The notes: a model not told the origin generated them from the letters alone. 64,000 nucleotides of DNA from JALCLA01 sp965653565 (GCA_965653565.1 CBFHAI010000019.1:10773-74772), one strand, 5' to 3'. Positions 50,501 to 60,400 are shown, numbered from the stretch's first letter. A program made the numbers and translations.

Positions 50501-52996
50501 CACAGCAGTGGCCGGACCGGTCTTGGCGATCGTCAGATCGGGTGCGTTGACCGGATGCGTCGTGCTGCAGCTCGGGCTGCAACTCGGGGGATTCTCACCG
50601 CCGCCGCCCGAAGGCAGCACGCTGTTGCTGACGCTGACCGTTGCCGTGGCCGCCACCGTCGCCGAGTAGGTCACCGAATACGTGCCCGTCGCGGTGCCGG
50701 CAGGCAGCGTGCAGGTCAGCGTGCCGCTGCAGTTGAAGGCGGGGCTGGCGCTGACCACGGTGCCGAAAGTCAGCGAAGCGCTCAGCGTGTCCTGCAGCGT
50801 GAACGTGGCCGACAACGGTGCGTTCGCGATCGCGACGCTCACGGTGTATTCGATGCTGTCGCCGATATCGACCGCGGTGCCGCTGGCCGGGTTGGCGCTC
50901 TTCGCCACCGTGATGATCGGCCGCGCAACGACCGTCTGCGCGCTGGCGCTGTTCGGCGCGACGTCGTTGTTCTCGTTGGCTGCGGCAATGCTGGTGGTGA
51001 TCGGAATCGGTCCCGGATTCGCCACGGCCACCACATAGTTGAAGTTGAAGCTCAGCCACTGCTCCGGCGCGAGCGTGGTCGGCATGCCGGTGAAGGTGAT
51101 CGTGCAGACCGGCGCCGGGTTGTAGTTGGCGGTCACCCCGGGCGGCAGCAAAGTGAAGTTCACCGAGGCAGGACAGGTCGCCGGCACGCCCGGGTTGCCG
51201 AGCGTGACCGCGTAGGTGACACCGGTGGCCGCCGTATCGCCGGCATTGCCGAAGACGAAGCTGCCGTAGGCCGTCTCGCCGGCCAGCACGCTGGGCGTGA
51301 CGCTGACCTGCGTGCCGACGTCCACGCCGACGGTCGGAGGGACGATCACGATCGGTTCTTCGAGCACCGGAGAGCGTTCCAGCGCCCACAGGTCCAGGCC
51401 CTTGGCCGTGCCGAAATATTCGGTCACGCGGTCGCGGCAGTCGCTGTTGTCGTCGGCCGAGCCGGTCCACGAACGGAAGTAGTTGCCGGAACCGGCGAGG
51501 TTGTCGTCGGCCGAATCCACGCCGATCAGTGAGTGGGTCGGCACCGGTTGCGTCACCAGGCTGGCGGCGCCGCACAGGTGCCCGTCGAGCGTGCCGATGG
51601 TCGTGTTGTTCGCGGCGCGGTAGCCGCGGTCGTCGTAGTAGACCGTCGTGGTGTCGAGCGCGAAGCCATTGAGCTTGGTCAACGTCGGCCCGCCTTCGAG
51701 GTTGGCTTCGACGTCGATCATCGGGAAGTGGATTTCGCCGTTGCGCCCGACGATGCGGAAATCGTAGCTGCCGGCCGGGAACGGGTTGCCGCTGTTGTCC
51801 AGCCCGTCCCACAGTACCGTGTGATTGCCGCTGAGCGCGGTGCCGGTGAGCACACGATTGAGCGCGTTGGCCGGATCGTAGTCGACGCCGTCGCGGCTGA
51901 CGACGATCTCGTAGGTCAGCGTATTGAGCGTGTTGAAGGTGAACACGCCGCCGGCCGCTTCGGTCGAGGTGTTGCCGCCGACGTTGCCGACGAAACTCGG
52001 GTTGCTCAACTGCGGCTGCGCGGGCACCAGCGGGATGGCGAGCGCCGCGAGCACGCGCGCCACTTCCGCCGCGTTCGGGCCGGACGGCGAAACATCGCTG
52101 AAGAAGATCGGGTATTGCGGGCGCTGCGCCGTGATGCCGGCGGTGAAGGACGGCCCGAGGGTGACGGCCGCATTGCTGCCGCGAAGATCGCGATAGAGCG
52201 GTCCGCCGTCGGAGTCGAGGAATCCGGCGGCGTTGGCGTAGAACGCGGCGCGATTCGGATCGAGTCCGCGGAAGGTCTGCTTGTAGCGGTAGCCGTCGCT
52301 CGAGACGTAGTACAGATCGTTGTAGAGCCGGCGGCCGTTGGAGTTCAGATACACGGTCCACGCATAGGTGAACACGCGGCCGTCGATGTCGGCCAGCGAG
52401 TCGGCGCTGGCGCGCACGGTGATGTCCCAGGCCGCGACCAGTTCGCCGCCGAGGATCGGCGGCGTGGCTATCGACGCCGAGTTGACCTGGGCGCCGCTGG
52501 TGGCGCCGCTGAATCGCACGCCATAGGTGCCGGTGGTGGGTGCGACGTACCAGCACGGCGTGAAGCCGTCGGTCACCGTGGCGGTGCCGTCGGCGCTGTT
52601 GGGGCCGGCCAGTTCCTGCGCGCGGCTGGCGATCGTGCCGCCGGCCTGCGAGCTGCAGGTGAAGTCGGCCGTGCCCGGAATCGTCTCGTCGCCGGGGGTG
52701 CCGAACGACTGCGGGTTGTACACGAAGATGTCGCCGCCGTTGCTGCGGTTGCGCGAGCCCAGCAGGATGTACTCGCCGGCGCGCGCATAGACGTAGAGAA
52801 ACTGGCGGCCGCGCGCCACGTTCGCGAAGTTCGAGCTGTTGCTGACGTCCATCACGCCGCGGTTGCCGAGTGCAGCGGCCGGATGCAGCGTCCGCGTGCC
52901 TTCGGCACTCGCGGGCTGCGGACAGGCCACCGCCAGCAGGAGGATCGACGCGGCGAAGCGCATCGACCGGCGGATGGGACGCGACAGGGATTTCAT
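47507..52996 (-). CDS. giant DUF11-repeat surface protein with IPTL-like C-terminal anchor
   Basis: An 1829-residue protein with a signal peptide (about 1-32). The first about 550 residues form a unique domain (GEYILLGSRNRSNGGDIFVY; YLNSNGRRLYNDLYYVSSDG). At least ten immunoglobulin-like DUF11 repeats of about 110-130 residues follow (VNKSANPADGAQVAAGDTI; TNTGNVTLSNVSIADPLL; LTCAPAQPATLAPGA). The C-terminus has IPASSNQLLVMLAALMLLLA then basic residues, like an IPTL-CTERM exosortase-type sorting signal. The start ATG (52994-52996) is preceded by GGAG; an in-frame ATG five codons earlier is less likely. It is transcribed divergently from the second sigma/kinase pair. Confidence 0.82.
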   Translation of the reverse strand: MKSLSRPIRRSMRFAASILLLAVACPQPASAEGTRTLHPAAALGNRGVMDVSNSSNFANVARGRQFLYVYARAGEYILLGSRNRSNGGDIFVYNPQSFGTPGDETIPGTADFTCSSQAGGTIASRAQELAGPNSADGTATVTDGFTPCWYVAPTTGTYGVRFSGATSGAQVNSASIATPPILGGELVAAWDITVRASADSLADIDGRVFTYAWTVYLNSNGRRLYNDLYYVSSDGYRYKQTFRGLDPNRAAFYANAAGFLDSDGGPLYRDLRGSNAAVTLGPSFTAGITAQRPQYPIFFSDVSPSGPNAAEVARVLAALAIPLVPAQPQLSNPSFVGNVGGNTSTEAAGGVFTFNTLNTLTYEIVVSRDGVDYDPANALNRVLTGTALSGNHTVLWDGLDNSGNPFPAGSYDFRIVGRNGEIHFPMIDVEANLEGGPTLTKLNGFALDTTTVYYDDRGYRAANNTTIGTLDGHLCGAASLVTQPVPTHSLIGVDSADDNLAGSGNYFRSWTGSADDNSDCRDRVTEYFGTAKGLDLWALERSPVLEEPIVIVPPTVGVDVGTQVSVTPSVLAGETAYGSFVFGNAGDTAATGVTYAVTLGNPGVPATCPASVNFTLLPPGVTANYNPAPVCTITFTGMPTTLAPEQWLSFNFNYVVAVANPGPIPITTSIAAANENNDVAPNSASAQTVVARPIITVAKSANPASGTAVDIGDSIEYTVSVAIANAPLSATFTLQDTLSASLTFGTVVSASPAFNCSGTLTCTLPAGTATGTYSVTYSATVAATATVSVSNSVLPSGGGGENPPSCSPSCSTTHPVNAPDLTIAKTGPATAVVGVAYDYTVTVTNEGTADATANATVSDTVPAGLTINSAGPGCTIAAQVVTCSIAQGDLQIGESVAITINVTPTVAAGASVSNTAGVTGGGDPDCVAATDCDTPPVVTTIAAPQVSVNKSANPADGAQVAAGDTITYTLSVAVTGAPTTAALVLTDTLDAQLGNFQLVANGDGFVLGGAGNVRSFTLPAGRAVGTYSVSYSADVLASASGSVGNNVAIDPSNDGGDPDPSCSDCSTTHPLASNVRLTKTLSGEGNAPANGIASPGETLTYSITLSNSGGVAATGYSVTDALDANVIFVSADTGGAHAAGVVTWTGLTVPAAGSLVLMVTVQVVDPLPAAATRVVNLAYPTGGIVPSCPSSGCVETPVPVVPQLALVKGATLNDGNGNAAADANETIDYALTATNTGNIALSGVAIADPRLPTLACTPAQPANLAIGASLTCTGSYTVTQSDVDAGVALINTATATAPDPTDPDPMNPTLPPLEESDTTSTPISPPAPAIELLKEITAGAAYVAVGDSIDYQLTATNTGNVTLSNVSIADPLLAALTCAPAQPATLAPGANLVCTGTYAVTAGDVDSGTVTNTATVTATPPSGGPVQDSDEAVATGPQPGPAITVVKTRTDATAPIVAGTVLSYQIVATNTGNVTLGSVGVTDSLIAGLSCAPAVPATLAAGASITCTGNYTVTQANVDAGNVTNAATATGTPPGPIGTPPVTGTDEEITTIAPQPALEVVKLATLNDGNGNGTGDVDETIAYAVTVRNVGNVTLSALAVSDSLAGATAVALTCAPTTLAPNQTATCNPYSHTITLAEAGAGGVLTNVAAARANAPGGNPVTDSDDAGTPLGGVIADLTIQKSGPANGTVGAPVTFTIVVRNLGPHTAVNTVLTDPTPAGLQFVSNAGDCTTAFPCALGDLAVNQTRTVQSTFLVPPGYSGPTTIINIASVVSDSQDPTPGDTSSSASTVVGSGVGPSAPAVIPASSNQLLVMLAALMLLLAGRALRRG

Positions 52997-53287
52997 GGGC
53001 AGCTCCAGCACTCGATCGACGAAAAGCGCCGCGCCACACGCGATCGAGCGATCATGAGCAGGCGGAGCATCGAAACAGGCCGGTCCGTGCGCCGCTGGCG
53101 GGCACGAAGGAAGCTCCCGGAGCGACGGACTGGACTGGCATTCGCGTGCTAGGCGAGATCCGGAGTAGCCGGATGCCAGCGGTCTCGTGCGATATTTGCA
53201 AACAAAGGTGACACCTAGACGGGGTATCGCGCCCGCCCTGCACTATCCTTCCTGTCGAGCCGTTCTTCCTGCCCGGATGCAATCCAA

Positions 53288-53893
53288 GTGATTGATATTG
53301 CAAACGCGTCGCTGACGGTCTTGCTGAATCACGCCGCCGGCGGCGACCTGGCCGCCCGCCACCGGGTGTTCGAGCGCATCTATGCGGAGCTGCGCACCGT
53401 CGCGCGCCGATTGATGCTCGGCGAAGGTTCGGGCCACACCCTGGGGGCGACCGCGCTGGTGCATGAGTTGTATCTGCGGCTGTTCGCCGGCGAGTCCGCC
53501 GGCTGGGCCGACCGCGAGCAGTTTCTGCGCTATGCGCGCGCCGCGATGGCGCATCTGCTGGTCGATCACGCGCGCCGCCGCAACACTCAGCGTCGCGGCG
53601 GGGGGCTGATGGCCACCGACGAGCAGCCCTTGGCCGAGCCCGCCGACACCGACGCCTTGATCGATCTCGAAGAGTCCTTGCAGACCCTGGCCCGGGTCAA
53701 TCCGCGCGCCGCGCGCGTGCTCGAGTTGCGCTGCCTGGCCGGGCTGGAAGTGGAGCAGACCGCGTCGCTGCTCGGAGTCAGTGAGCGCACCGTCTGCCGC
53801 GACTGGGACCTGGCGCGCGGGCTGCTGTCGCAGATGCTCGCGTCGACCGAAGGCGCGCCGATCGCGCTGCGCGATGACGATCCCGGGCACTGA
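53288..53893 (+). CDS. ECF-like RNA polymerase sigma factor (TIGR02999 / ECF43-like), second copy
   Basis: A 201-residue paralogue of the sigma factor at 17595-18167: sigma-2 with IYAELRTVARRLM and the FLRYARAAMAHLLVDHARRR segment, sigma-4 with GLEVEQTASLLGVSERTVCR. The start is GTG at 53288. There is no anti-sigma gene; the kinase gene begins inside its last codons. The 291-bp region to the divergent DUF11 gene is a candidate site for the sigma factor's own target promoters. Confidence 0.85.
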   Translation: MIDIANASLTVLLNHAAGGDLAARHRVFERIYAELRTVARRLMLGEGSGHTLGATALVHELYLRLFAGESAGWADREQFLRYARAAMAHLLVDHARRRNTQRRGGGLMATDEQPLAEPADTDALIDLEESLQTLARVNPRAARVLELRCLAGLEVEQTASLLGVSERTVCRDWDLARGLLSQMLASTEGAPIALRDDDPGH

Positions 53894-56519
53894 TCCGCAC
53901 ACCCGCTGGCGGCGATTGAGCGAGGCCCTCGACGGGCTGCTCGATGCCGACCCCGCCGCGCGCGATCGCCTGCTCGCCGACCTCACGCCCTCGCTGCGAG
54001 CCAGCGCGATCGCCGCACTCGGCGCGATCGGGCAGCACGACGCCTTCGACGAGATCGCGGCCGAAGCGGCCGCGCGGCGGCCCGAGCCGCTGCCCGAATC
54101 GCTGCTGGGCGAGCGCATCGGCGATTTCGAACTGACCGCCCTGCTCGGCGTCGGCGGCATGTCCTGGGTGTATCTGGCGCAGCGCGAACAAGGCGGCGCG
54201 CGCCAGCAGGTCGCGCTCAAACGCCTGCGTCCGGATCTGGCGTCGGCGCAGCTGCGCGAGCGCTTCGCCATCGAGCAGCGCATCGTCGGGCGCATCGCGC
54301 ATCCGGGCATCGCGCGACTGATCGCCGCCGGGGTCGACGACGCCGGCGTGCCGTGGCTGGCGACCGAGCTGGTGCAAGGCAAGCCGCTGCTGCACTGGTG
54401 CGACGAACGCCGGCTGCCGGTGCCGCGGCGATTGGGCTTGTTCCTGCGCGTGTGCGAGGCGGTGAGCGCGGCCCATCGCCACCTGATCGTGCACCGCGAC
54501 CTCAAGCCGGCGAACGTGCTGGTCGATGACGACGGCGAGCCCAAACTGCTCGACTTCGGAATTTCGCGCCTGCTCGAAGGCGATACGGCCGCTGTCGACA
54601 GCACCCGCGCCGAGTGGCGCATGCTCACGCCCGAATATGCGGCGCCCGAGCAACTGGCCGGCGCGGCGCCGAACATCGCCATGGATGTCTATGCACTGGG
54701 CGTAATGCTCTACGAGTTGTTGTCGGGTGTGCGGCCGCCGAGCGCCGTGTATCGCCGCGCCGATGAAGCGCCGCTCGTGCCGCCCTCGGCCGCGCACGTG
54801 CCGGCGGCGGCACATCTGCGCGCCGCGTCGCCAAAAGCGCTGCGGCGCCGTCTGCAGGGCGACCTGGATGCCATCGTGCTGCGCGCGCTGGAGTTCGACC
54901 CGGAGCGCCGCTATGCGCGCGTCGATCTGTTGGCCGACGATCTGCGGGCGGTGCTGGAGAAGCGTCCGATATCGATGCGCCGCCGGAACTGGTTGCACAC
55001 GGCCGCGCGCTTCCTGCAACGCAATTGGCTCGTCAGTTCGTTGGCGGCGGTCGCCCTGCTGGGTTCTCTGGGCGGCGTGGCGGGTGTGGTGATCGAATCG
55101 CAACGGCGCGAGCGGGCCCTGGAGCGCGCCGAAGCGGTGGAACGGTTCCTGGTCGGATTGTTCGGCTCGGCCTCGCTCTCCACGCGCGATGCCGCGCAGC
55201 GGCCGGTGTCGGCGCTGTTGCAGGACGGCGCCGACGAGGCGGCAGGTCTCGCACCGTCGCGCCCCGCGCTGGCGGCGAAATTGCTCCTGACGATCGCCAC
55301 GGTGCAGAACCAGCTCGATCAATTCGACGCGGCGATCGCCAACTACGAGGCGTCCGCGGCCGCGGCGCGCGCCGCGAACGATCTGCTCACCGTCGCCGAA
55401 GCGCAGCTCGGCCACGCCAACGTGCGGCTGCGCACCGGCCTGAACGCCGGACGCATCGACGCCCTGCTCGAAGCAGCCCTGCCCGTGCTTCGCGAGCAGG
55501 CCCCCGAAAGTCTGCAACTGGTCAACGGCCTGACCATGCTTGCCCTGCGGCAGCAGGCACTGAAGCGGCTGAACGAGGCCGAGGCCAGCTTTCTCGAAGC
55601 CATCGCCCTGGTGGACCGCGTGGCGCCGAACGATGTCCTGGCGTTCCAGGCGCGTTCGGACCTGGGCGTGATGTACGAACTCGATGGGCGAGTCGACGAG
55701 GCCGTGGCTATCGAACGCGAAGCCTGGGCCGGAGCGCGCGAAATCCTGGGCCCGGCGCACGTCACGAGTCTGCGCATCGGGTTCAATCTTGGCAAAGCGC
55801 TCGGCAGGCAAGGCGCGCTGGCCGAAGCGAACGAGCTGATGCGGCAAACCGCCGGGCCGCTGTTCGAGCTGCTGCCGCCCGATCACACCGACCAGGTGGC
55901 GATCCGCGCCGAGTACGCCCGCGTGGCCGCGCAGTTCGATCGACTCGACGAGGCCGAGACCTTGCTGGTCGACGCTACGCGGATTGCCGGGCAGCGCGAG
56001 GATATCGACGGCACCCTGGTGGCCGTGATGCGCTCGCATCTGGGCGCGCTGCGGGCGCGGCAAGGCCGCCTGGACGCGGCGTTCACGGAAATCGATGCGG
56101 CTTATCGCTGGCTGGTCGAACACGGCGCCCAGGATTTCTTCCAGACCTGCTGGGCGCAGGGCACCACCGCGCGCCTGCTTTTCGATCTGGGCCGCGATGC
56201 CGAAGCACGCGAACGGCTCGCCGCGCCATCCAATTGCGGCGCCGCCCTCGACGAGGCGCGCGCGCGCGCCGCCTGGGCGGCCGGCGACCACGACCAAGCC
56301 CACACCCGCTATGCCGCGTTGTTGACGCCGCGCGATGGCACGCCGCAGGCGCAAATCGCCGTGCTTCCCGTGCGTCTGCGCTATGCGGTGCTGCTCGGCG
56401 AAAGCGGCGACCGCACTCGGGCCCGCGCGCAGTTGCAGCACATCACCGAAACGTTGGCGGCCATGGATATCACGGCCAATCCCGAGCTGCGTGAAGCGCG
56501 GCGATTGCTTGCGGAGTGA
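53874..56519 (+). CDS. serine/threonine protein kinase with C-terminal TPR region, second copy
   Basis: An 881-residue kinase with the same order as the one at 14863-17598: N-terminal helices, kinase domain (Gly loop GVGGMSW about 92-98, K116 in VALK, HRD at 207-209 with DLKPAN, DFG at 227-229, AAPEQ about 256-260), one transmembrane helix (about 385-407) and about 470 residues of TPR-like repeats (NELDQFDAAIANYEA type). The ATG at 53874 overlaps the sigma gene by 20 bases. The kinase is catalytically complete. The TPR half should be extracytoplasmic and may bind the cognate surface protein or a cell-wall ligand. Confidence 0.9.
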   Translation: MTIPGTDPHTRWRRLSEALDGLLDADPAARDRLLADLTPSLRASAIAALGAIGQHDAFDEIAAEAAARRPEPLPESLLGERIGDFELTALLGVGGMSWVYLAQREQGGARQQVALKRLRPDLASAQLRERFAIEQRIVGRIAHPGIARLIAAGVDDAGVPWLATELVQGKPLLHWCDERRLPVPRRLGLFLRVCEAVSAAHRHLIVHRDLKPANVLVDDDGEPKLLDFGISRLLEGDTAAVDSTRAEWRMLTPEYAAPEQLAGAAPNIAMDVYALGVMLYELLSGVRPPSAVYRRADEAPLVPPSAAHVPAAAHLRAASPKALRRRLQGDLDAIVLRALEFDPERRYARVDLLADDLRAVLEKRPISMRRRNWLHTAARFLQRNWLVSSLAAVALLGSLGGVAGVVIESQRRERALERAEAVERFLVGLFGSASLSTRDAAQRPVSALLQDGADEAAGLAPSRPALAAKLLLTIATVQNQLDQFDAAIANYEASAAAARAANDLLTVAEAQLGHANVRLRTGLNAGRIDALLEAALPVLREQAPESLQLVNGLTMLALRQQALKRLNEAEASFLEAIALVDRVAPNDVLAFQARSDLGVMYELDGRVDEAVAIEREAWAGAREILGPAHVTSLRIGFNLGKALGRQGALAEANELMRQTAGPLFELLPPDHTDQVAIRAEYARVAAQFDRLDEAETLLVDATRIAGQREDIDGTLVAVMRSHLGALRARQGRLDAAFTEIDAAYRWLVEHGAQDFFQTCWAQGTTARLLFDLGRDAEARERLAAPSNCGAALDEARARAAWAAGDHDQAHTRYAALLTPRDGTPQAQIAVLPVRLRYAVLLGESGDRTRARAQLQHITETLAAMDITANPELREARRLLAE

Positions 56520-56798
56520 CGGAATCCGGCGCAAGGGCCGGGCTCCGGAGTGCGTTAACCGCGCCTCCTACCTTTCGTCGGCGACGCCTGACAGCGCACA
56601 ATTGTCCTGCCTTCATCGTGTGCGCCAGGACGAGTTCGAGATTTCGCGGGGTTTTTCGCATTCTCTGTATTCGATGTGTTTGCGACGAAGCTGATTCGTT
56701 GCATTTATCTTGATGCTGTGAGTGCGTCGCCGTAGGATCGATCGCGCTGCGGCCAAATCCGCAGCCGGGTATGACAGCCCGCAAACACAAGGCGCATC

Positions 56799-56829
56799 AG
56801 CGCCCACGTCCGATGTCGGCGCTTTTTTT
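56799..56829 (+). terminator. hairpin plus T-run within the repeat module
   Basis: AGCGCC (56799-56804) pairs with GGCGCT (56818-56823) and a run of seven T follows (56823-56829). Its place ahead of the three-stem element suggests an attenuator or the end of a short leader RNA. Confidence 0.55.
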
Positions 56830-56865
56830 GCGTCCGCCATCGGCGTGGGCGCAAACCGGCTTCTA

Positions 56866-56939
56866 TGGCGGCGGTGCGCGGGAGCTTTCGGGCTCGCCGG
56901 TTCCTTGTGTACCGGTCTGTCACCGCGCACCGTTCGCCA
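56866..56939 (+). ncRNA. C4-antisense-RNA-like structured element
   Basis: Nested stems are visible by eye: an outer stem TGGCG (56866-56870)/CGCCA (56935-56939), and a perfect 9-bp closing stem GGTGCGCGG (56873-56881)/CCGCGCACC (56923-56931). Two inner hairpins follow, GAGC/GCTC (56882-56895) and CCGGT/ACCGG (56897-56915). This three-way layout and the CCGGTTCCTT...ACCGGT words recall the phage-type C4 antisense RNAs. The comparison is from memory and not computed. It lies 45 bases before a small ORF that it could regulate. Confidence 0.45.
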
Positions 56940-56983
56940 CCCGCTCGCCGAGTGGCGCACTTCGACAAGCCAGGAGTGCGGAG

Positions 56984-57202
56984 ATGAAAGGAAGACGTGC
57001 GGCAAAACGTTCGCGGCTCGCATCCCTTGCGAAAGCAAGGTCGATGCTCTGGGCGCTTCAACAACTCACCGCGAAGAACGTGACCACCGGCAGGGCAGGT
57101 CGCAGCTATCTATTCGAACTGCATCAGATCGCGACTCAGGGCGTGAATATCGTCGAACGTGTTCTCAATGATATTGAGTCGGCTCGCGACGAGGGCAAGT
57201 AA
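56984..57202 (+). CDS. 72-residue basic protein of a repeat module
   Basis: Starts MKGRRAAKRSRLASLAKARS, continues with TGRAGRSYLFELHQIATQG and ends LNDIESARDEGK. AGGAG 11 bases upstream supports the ATG. The protein is basic at the start and helical throughout. Decayed relatives of its C-terminal half occur directly downstream (57260-57400) and at 46.2 kb, so it belongs to a small repeated family, always followed by GTAAGTTGCTCTGACCCC where the end is preserved. Function unknown. Confidence 0.55.
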   Translation: MKGRRAAKRSRLASLAKARSMLWALQQLTAKNVTTGRAGRSYLFELHQIATQGVNIVERVLNDIESARDEGK

Positions 57203-57216
57203 GTTGCTCTGACCCC

Positions 57217-57443
57217 CGCCGTTCGACCCCCGCCGTTCGGCTATCAAACGGCTTACAGCAAAGCACATCGACGACGAGAGTTGTGGTTGCAGCTTTCTGT
57301 TCGAGTTGCACCAACTTGCGAGCAGGGACTTGAGGCAACTGACCGTTTGATTGATTGCATCGAAAGCGGTGAAGCGGCGAGCGATGCCTCTGGCGCCATA
57401 CTCGCCCGTGCCGAGTCAGGAAGGAACCCAGTCAATCGCCAAT
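57217..57443 (+). pseudogene. decayed second copy of the 72-residue ORF
   Basis: Translation of about 57290-57400 in two frames gives CSFLFELHQLASRDL and then RLIDCIESGEA, aligning with SYLFELHQIATQGV and VLNDIESARDEG of the intact ORF. One frameshift separates the two parts and no start codon is preserved. It abuts the 3' end of the phosphoesterase-NTPase gene. Two direct copies of CCCCCGCCGTTCG (57212-57237) mark the junction between the modules. Confidence 0.55.
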
Positions 57444-60400
57444 TTAGTAGATCTGTTTCCGACCTCCGCGAGACGGCAACTGACGAATTTCCAACCCGAG
57501 CAACTGGCAATACTTTCGCTTTGTCGCGGTGTCGGGCGGCGAGAGGTACATCCTGCGCTTGACGAGTTCCCTAACGACGATCCTGGGGAGAAGGTCGGCC
57601 TCTCTTGTTTCGCGCAAGAACTTCTCAATGGGAATTCCAGGGAAATCCTTTTCCGACAAGATGCCTGCTCCGAGCCAGAACAGCATATCTGTACTCTCGG
57701 GCCTTACCCTTCGCATGTCTGCAACAAGCGGCCGAAGCTCTTGCGCGCCAATTGCGGTCGCGACTCGCGATACGCACGCCAGGGTCATCTGAGAAACAAC
57801 CCATCCCAATACGCGGTTAGCTGTCTGTCGCGCCACCTCTGGATCTAATCGAAATGAAGCCTCGAGTGCCCCGGACATCTGGTGTGCGATCTGTGGCCCA
57901 TGTTCTTCCACTAGTTGGAAGAACAATCGCATCAAGCGGCGAGCGAGACTCGAACAGCTACTGGCCACCGCCATCTTACGCTCGCCGTCCAATCCTCCTG
58001 CACGACTCCGCAGCACTTGGCCCAACACCTGAATAGTCTTAAACGCCGAATTGATACGGCCAGGATCGTCCTCAAGCCCTTCCATTCCGCGATGACTAGG
58101 CGCGAGGCTTTGCCTCTCCGCTTTGTCGGCCTGCTCGGCAAAATGCTCACTCACCTCAATAGGGCGGCCGTCTATCAACACGCTGCGGTCTGCGACGGTG
58201 AGGAAACGCGTGAGCAGTCCTGTCCCTTCCGAAACTTCCGCCTCTCCTATTTCGGGAAACAGCGCATTGGCGTGACGACACAATAAATCGACGACCTCGG
58301 TTTCGTGGCCAAGATGGGCAACAAATGTGAGTACATTCGCGCTTCGCTCGGTATGAATGTACTCAATGAGTCGCGGAATCAACTCGTCCTGCTCGCGCCT
58401 GTTACGAGCCGCGCTAATATCACGAGCCAAGAAATAGTAGAAATAATACGGGTAGTAGAAGCGAGTCACACCGTCGTGCACCGCTAAAATTTGCGCCGAC
58501 ACAAGCTTGGAGACCAACGTAGTGCGATCTACCTCGATTCTCTTTTCTTTCAAGAAGCTCTCGTAGAACTCATCGAACTCTTCTTGCGTAACCGCTTCCG
58601 ACGGTTCTTCCGAGACACGCCTCGCGAATGCGGATAGAACTGCAACCACAATCTCAATCTTGACGCCCTTGACGCGCTCGTCAATTGTTCTAGTAATCAG
58701 CTCTTCGAACAAGTAGCCGTGACTACCGTTTGCAACGATGGATTTCGCGTCCGATGCGAGCTCAAGCTGCTGCAGCACCAAGAGCACGTAGACCGGGTAT
58801 CGAGGGATAATATTCCTAGCGAAAAGCTCATCGACGAACTTCTTGAGCTGTCGACACTGCGATTCGATCTCTACCTCCGAGAATTCTCCGTCATCTCCGA
58901 GTGAGACCCAACGGCGAATTAGGTCTGAGCGATGCTTGTGGCTAGTTGGAGGAAGCTCGAAGAGCGCGGCATCTCGCCACACATTCGACGCTCCAGTGAC
59001 AAGGTCATCCACCACTCCTGAGATGGCGGAGTACTGACCGGAGAAAGCAACAATTCGCCCATGGTGAGCGGAAAGGCGGTCTACTACTCTCTTTAGCCCC
59101 TCATGCCCACCGGGCACGCTGTGTACGTTGTCTAGAAACGCAATCTTTCGTGTCGGAGTGGCTTGCTTGATATCTTCCGCACAATCGCTCGGATACTGCT
59201 CGGTCATCGCAGAGTTGATCCACGAGGTTATTTCTCCTCGGAAGCTCTTCGACAGCCTGCTGCAATCTAGATAAAGCGGGACATCTCCTCGGCGCTGACT
59301 TTCACGATAAAGCAGTTTCGCAAGAGAGGTCTTTCCGGCCTGCTCGACGCCAGCCACCAACGACAGCGTGCTGCCGAGCAGCGTCGACACAGTTTCCGAT
59401 CGATTGACTGTGTCTTCGATTGTCGCGTTGGCCGACCCGGTGACTTCGCACCTCCGAAGATCCGGAACAACATACAAGTCCTCTAGACGAATCGGACGAT
59501 TTACCTTCTGATGCTTGAATGCAACCCCTGGATCATCCAGGAACGCTTCAAAAGCGTCAGTGCAGCGAAGCTTACCCCGTGATCTCGCGGAATTTCCGAA
59601 TGAAATTGGCGTTGAGGTTCCAGATACGGGATGAAACACGCCGTTGCGCAAGGCAAACTCATGAGAGATAAGTTCGCGTTTTTTAAGGTCGAGTTGATGG
59701 ACTGAGAAGCCGGAGTCTGCGGACTGCTGCTTCCACGCGAATTCGGGTCCGAATATGACCAGAAGATGGGCATCGACTTCGCGTCGAATTCGCTCCACGG
59801 TTTCTCGCTGGTGCTCGTGGCCGAACAGAACTGCATCTACATTTTCATCCAGCCACCTCAGAACTGCGCGCTGGTTCCAGGCTTCGAACCAGTTAGGCGG
59901 ATGGTGCATGACCGCAAACGCAAAATCGCTATTTTCTGGACGCTGCAAGTGGTTCACGGGAAGGTGGAGCTTTCCCATCTGTTCATTCAGTGTCGATGCC
60001 CATGCTGAGTTAATACAGTCGAACGAAACTGTCGCCCCAGACGGGGCTCTAATGAGCACTCGCGTCTGCAGTTTTGACAGCTGCTCAGCGGCAGTAACAA
60101 CGCTTGATTCGAAACGCCGATACTCGGCTTGTACAGAGGTCAACTCGTTTACGATTTCCAGGTCTAGTGCTGAATCGGCGGTGGCGGCGCCCAATAGAGC
60201 CTTTCTTACCGCAGGATTTTGCTTCCCAAAGTCGCAATCATGATTGCCCGGCACTGACACTACATTCGTCAGCAGAATGCCCCGCGCGCGCAGTTCAGTA
60301 TCGAGGTCAGCTAAGAACCCGGCGAACGCCTCATATTCGTGCGCCTGTCCAGAAAAGGCGACATCACCGCCCAGCACCAAGATCGCTTGGTCGCTCTCAG

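Larger units (their letters stand above)
56520..56983. other. 464-bp intergenic region containing a structured RNA element
   Basis: No protein gene is convincing here. The first 60 bases share CGCCTCCTACCTTTCG with the decayed module at 46.2 kb. An AT-richer segment (about 56640-56720) may hold a promoter. A terminator-like hairpin (56799-56829) and the C4-like three-stem element (56866-56939) follow and lead into the small ORF at 56984. Confidence 0.6.

Noticed and set aside
47444..51532. Plus-strand open frame of 1362 codons opposite the DUF11 gene
   Set aside because: It is the antisense shadow of a GC-rich repeat gene: extreme Arg/Ala/Gly/His content, no domain, no ribosome-binding site, while the minus-strand frame has a signal peptide and recognised repeats.
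53778..56534. Minus-strand open frame of 918 codons opposite the second kinase
   Set aside because: Runs antisense to a kinase with all catalytic motifs; His/Gln/Arg-rich shadow protein.
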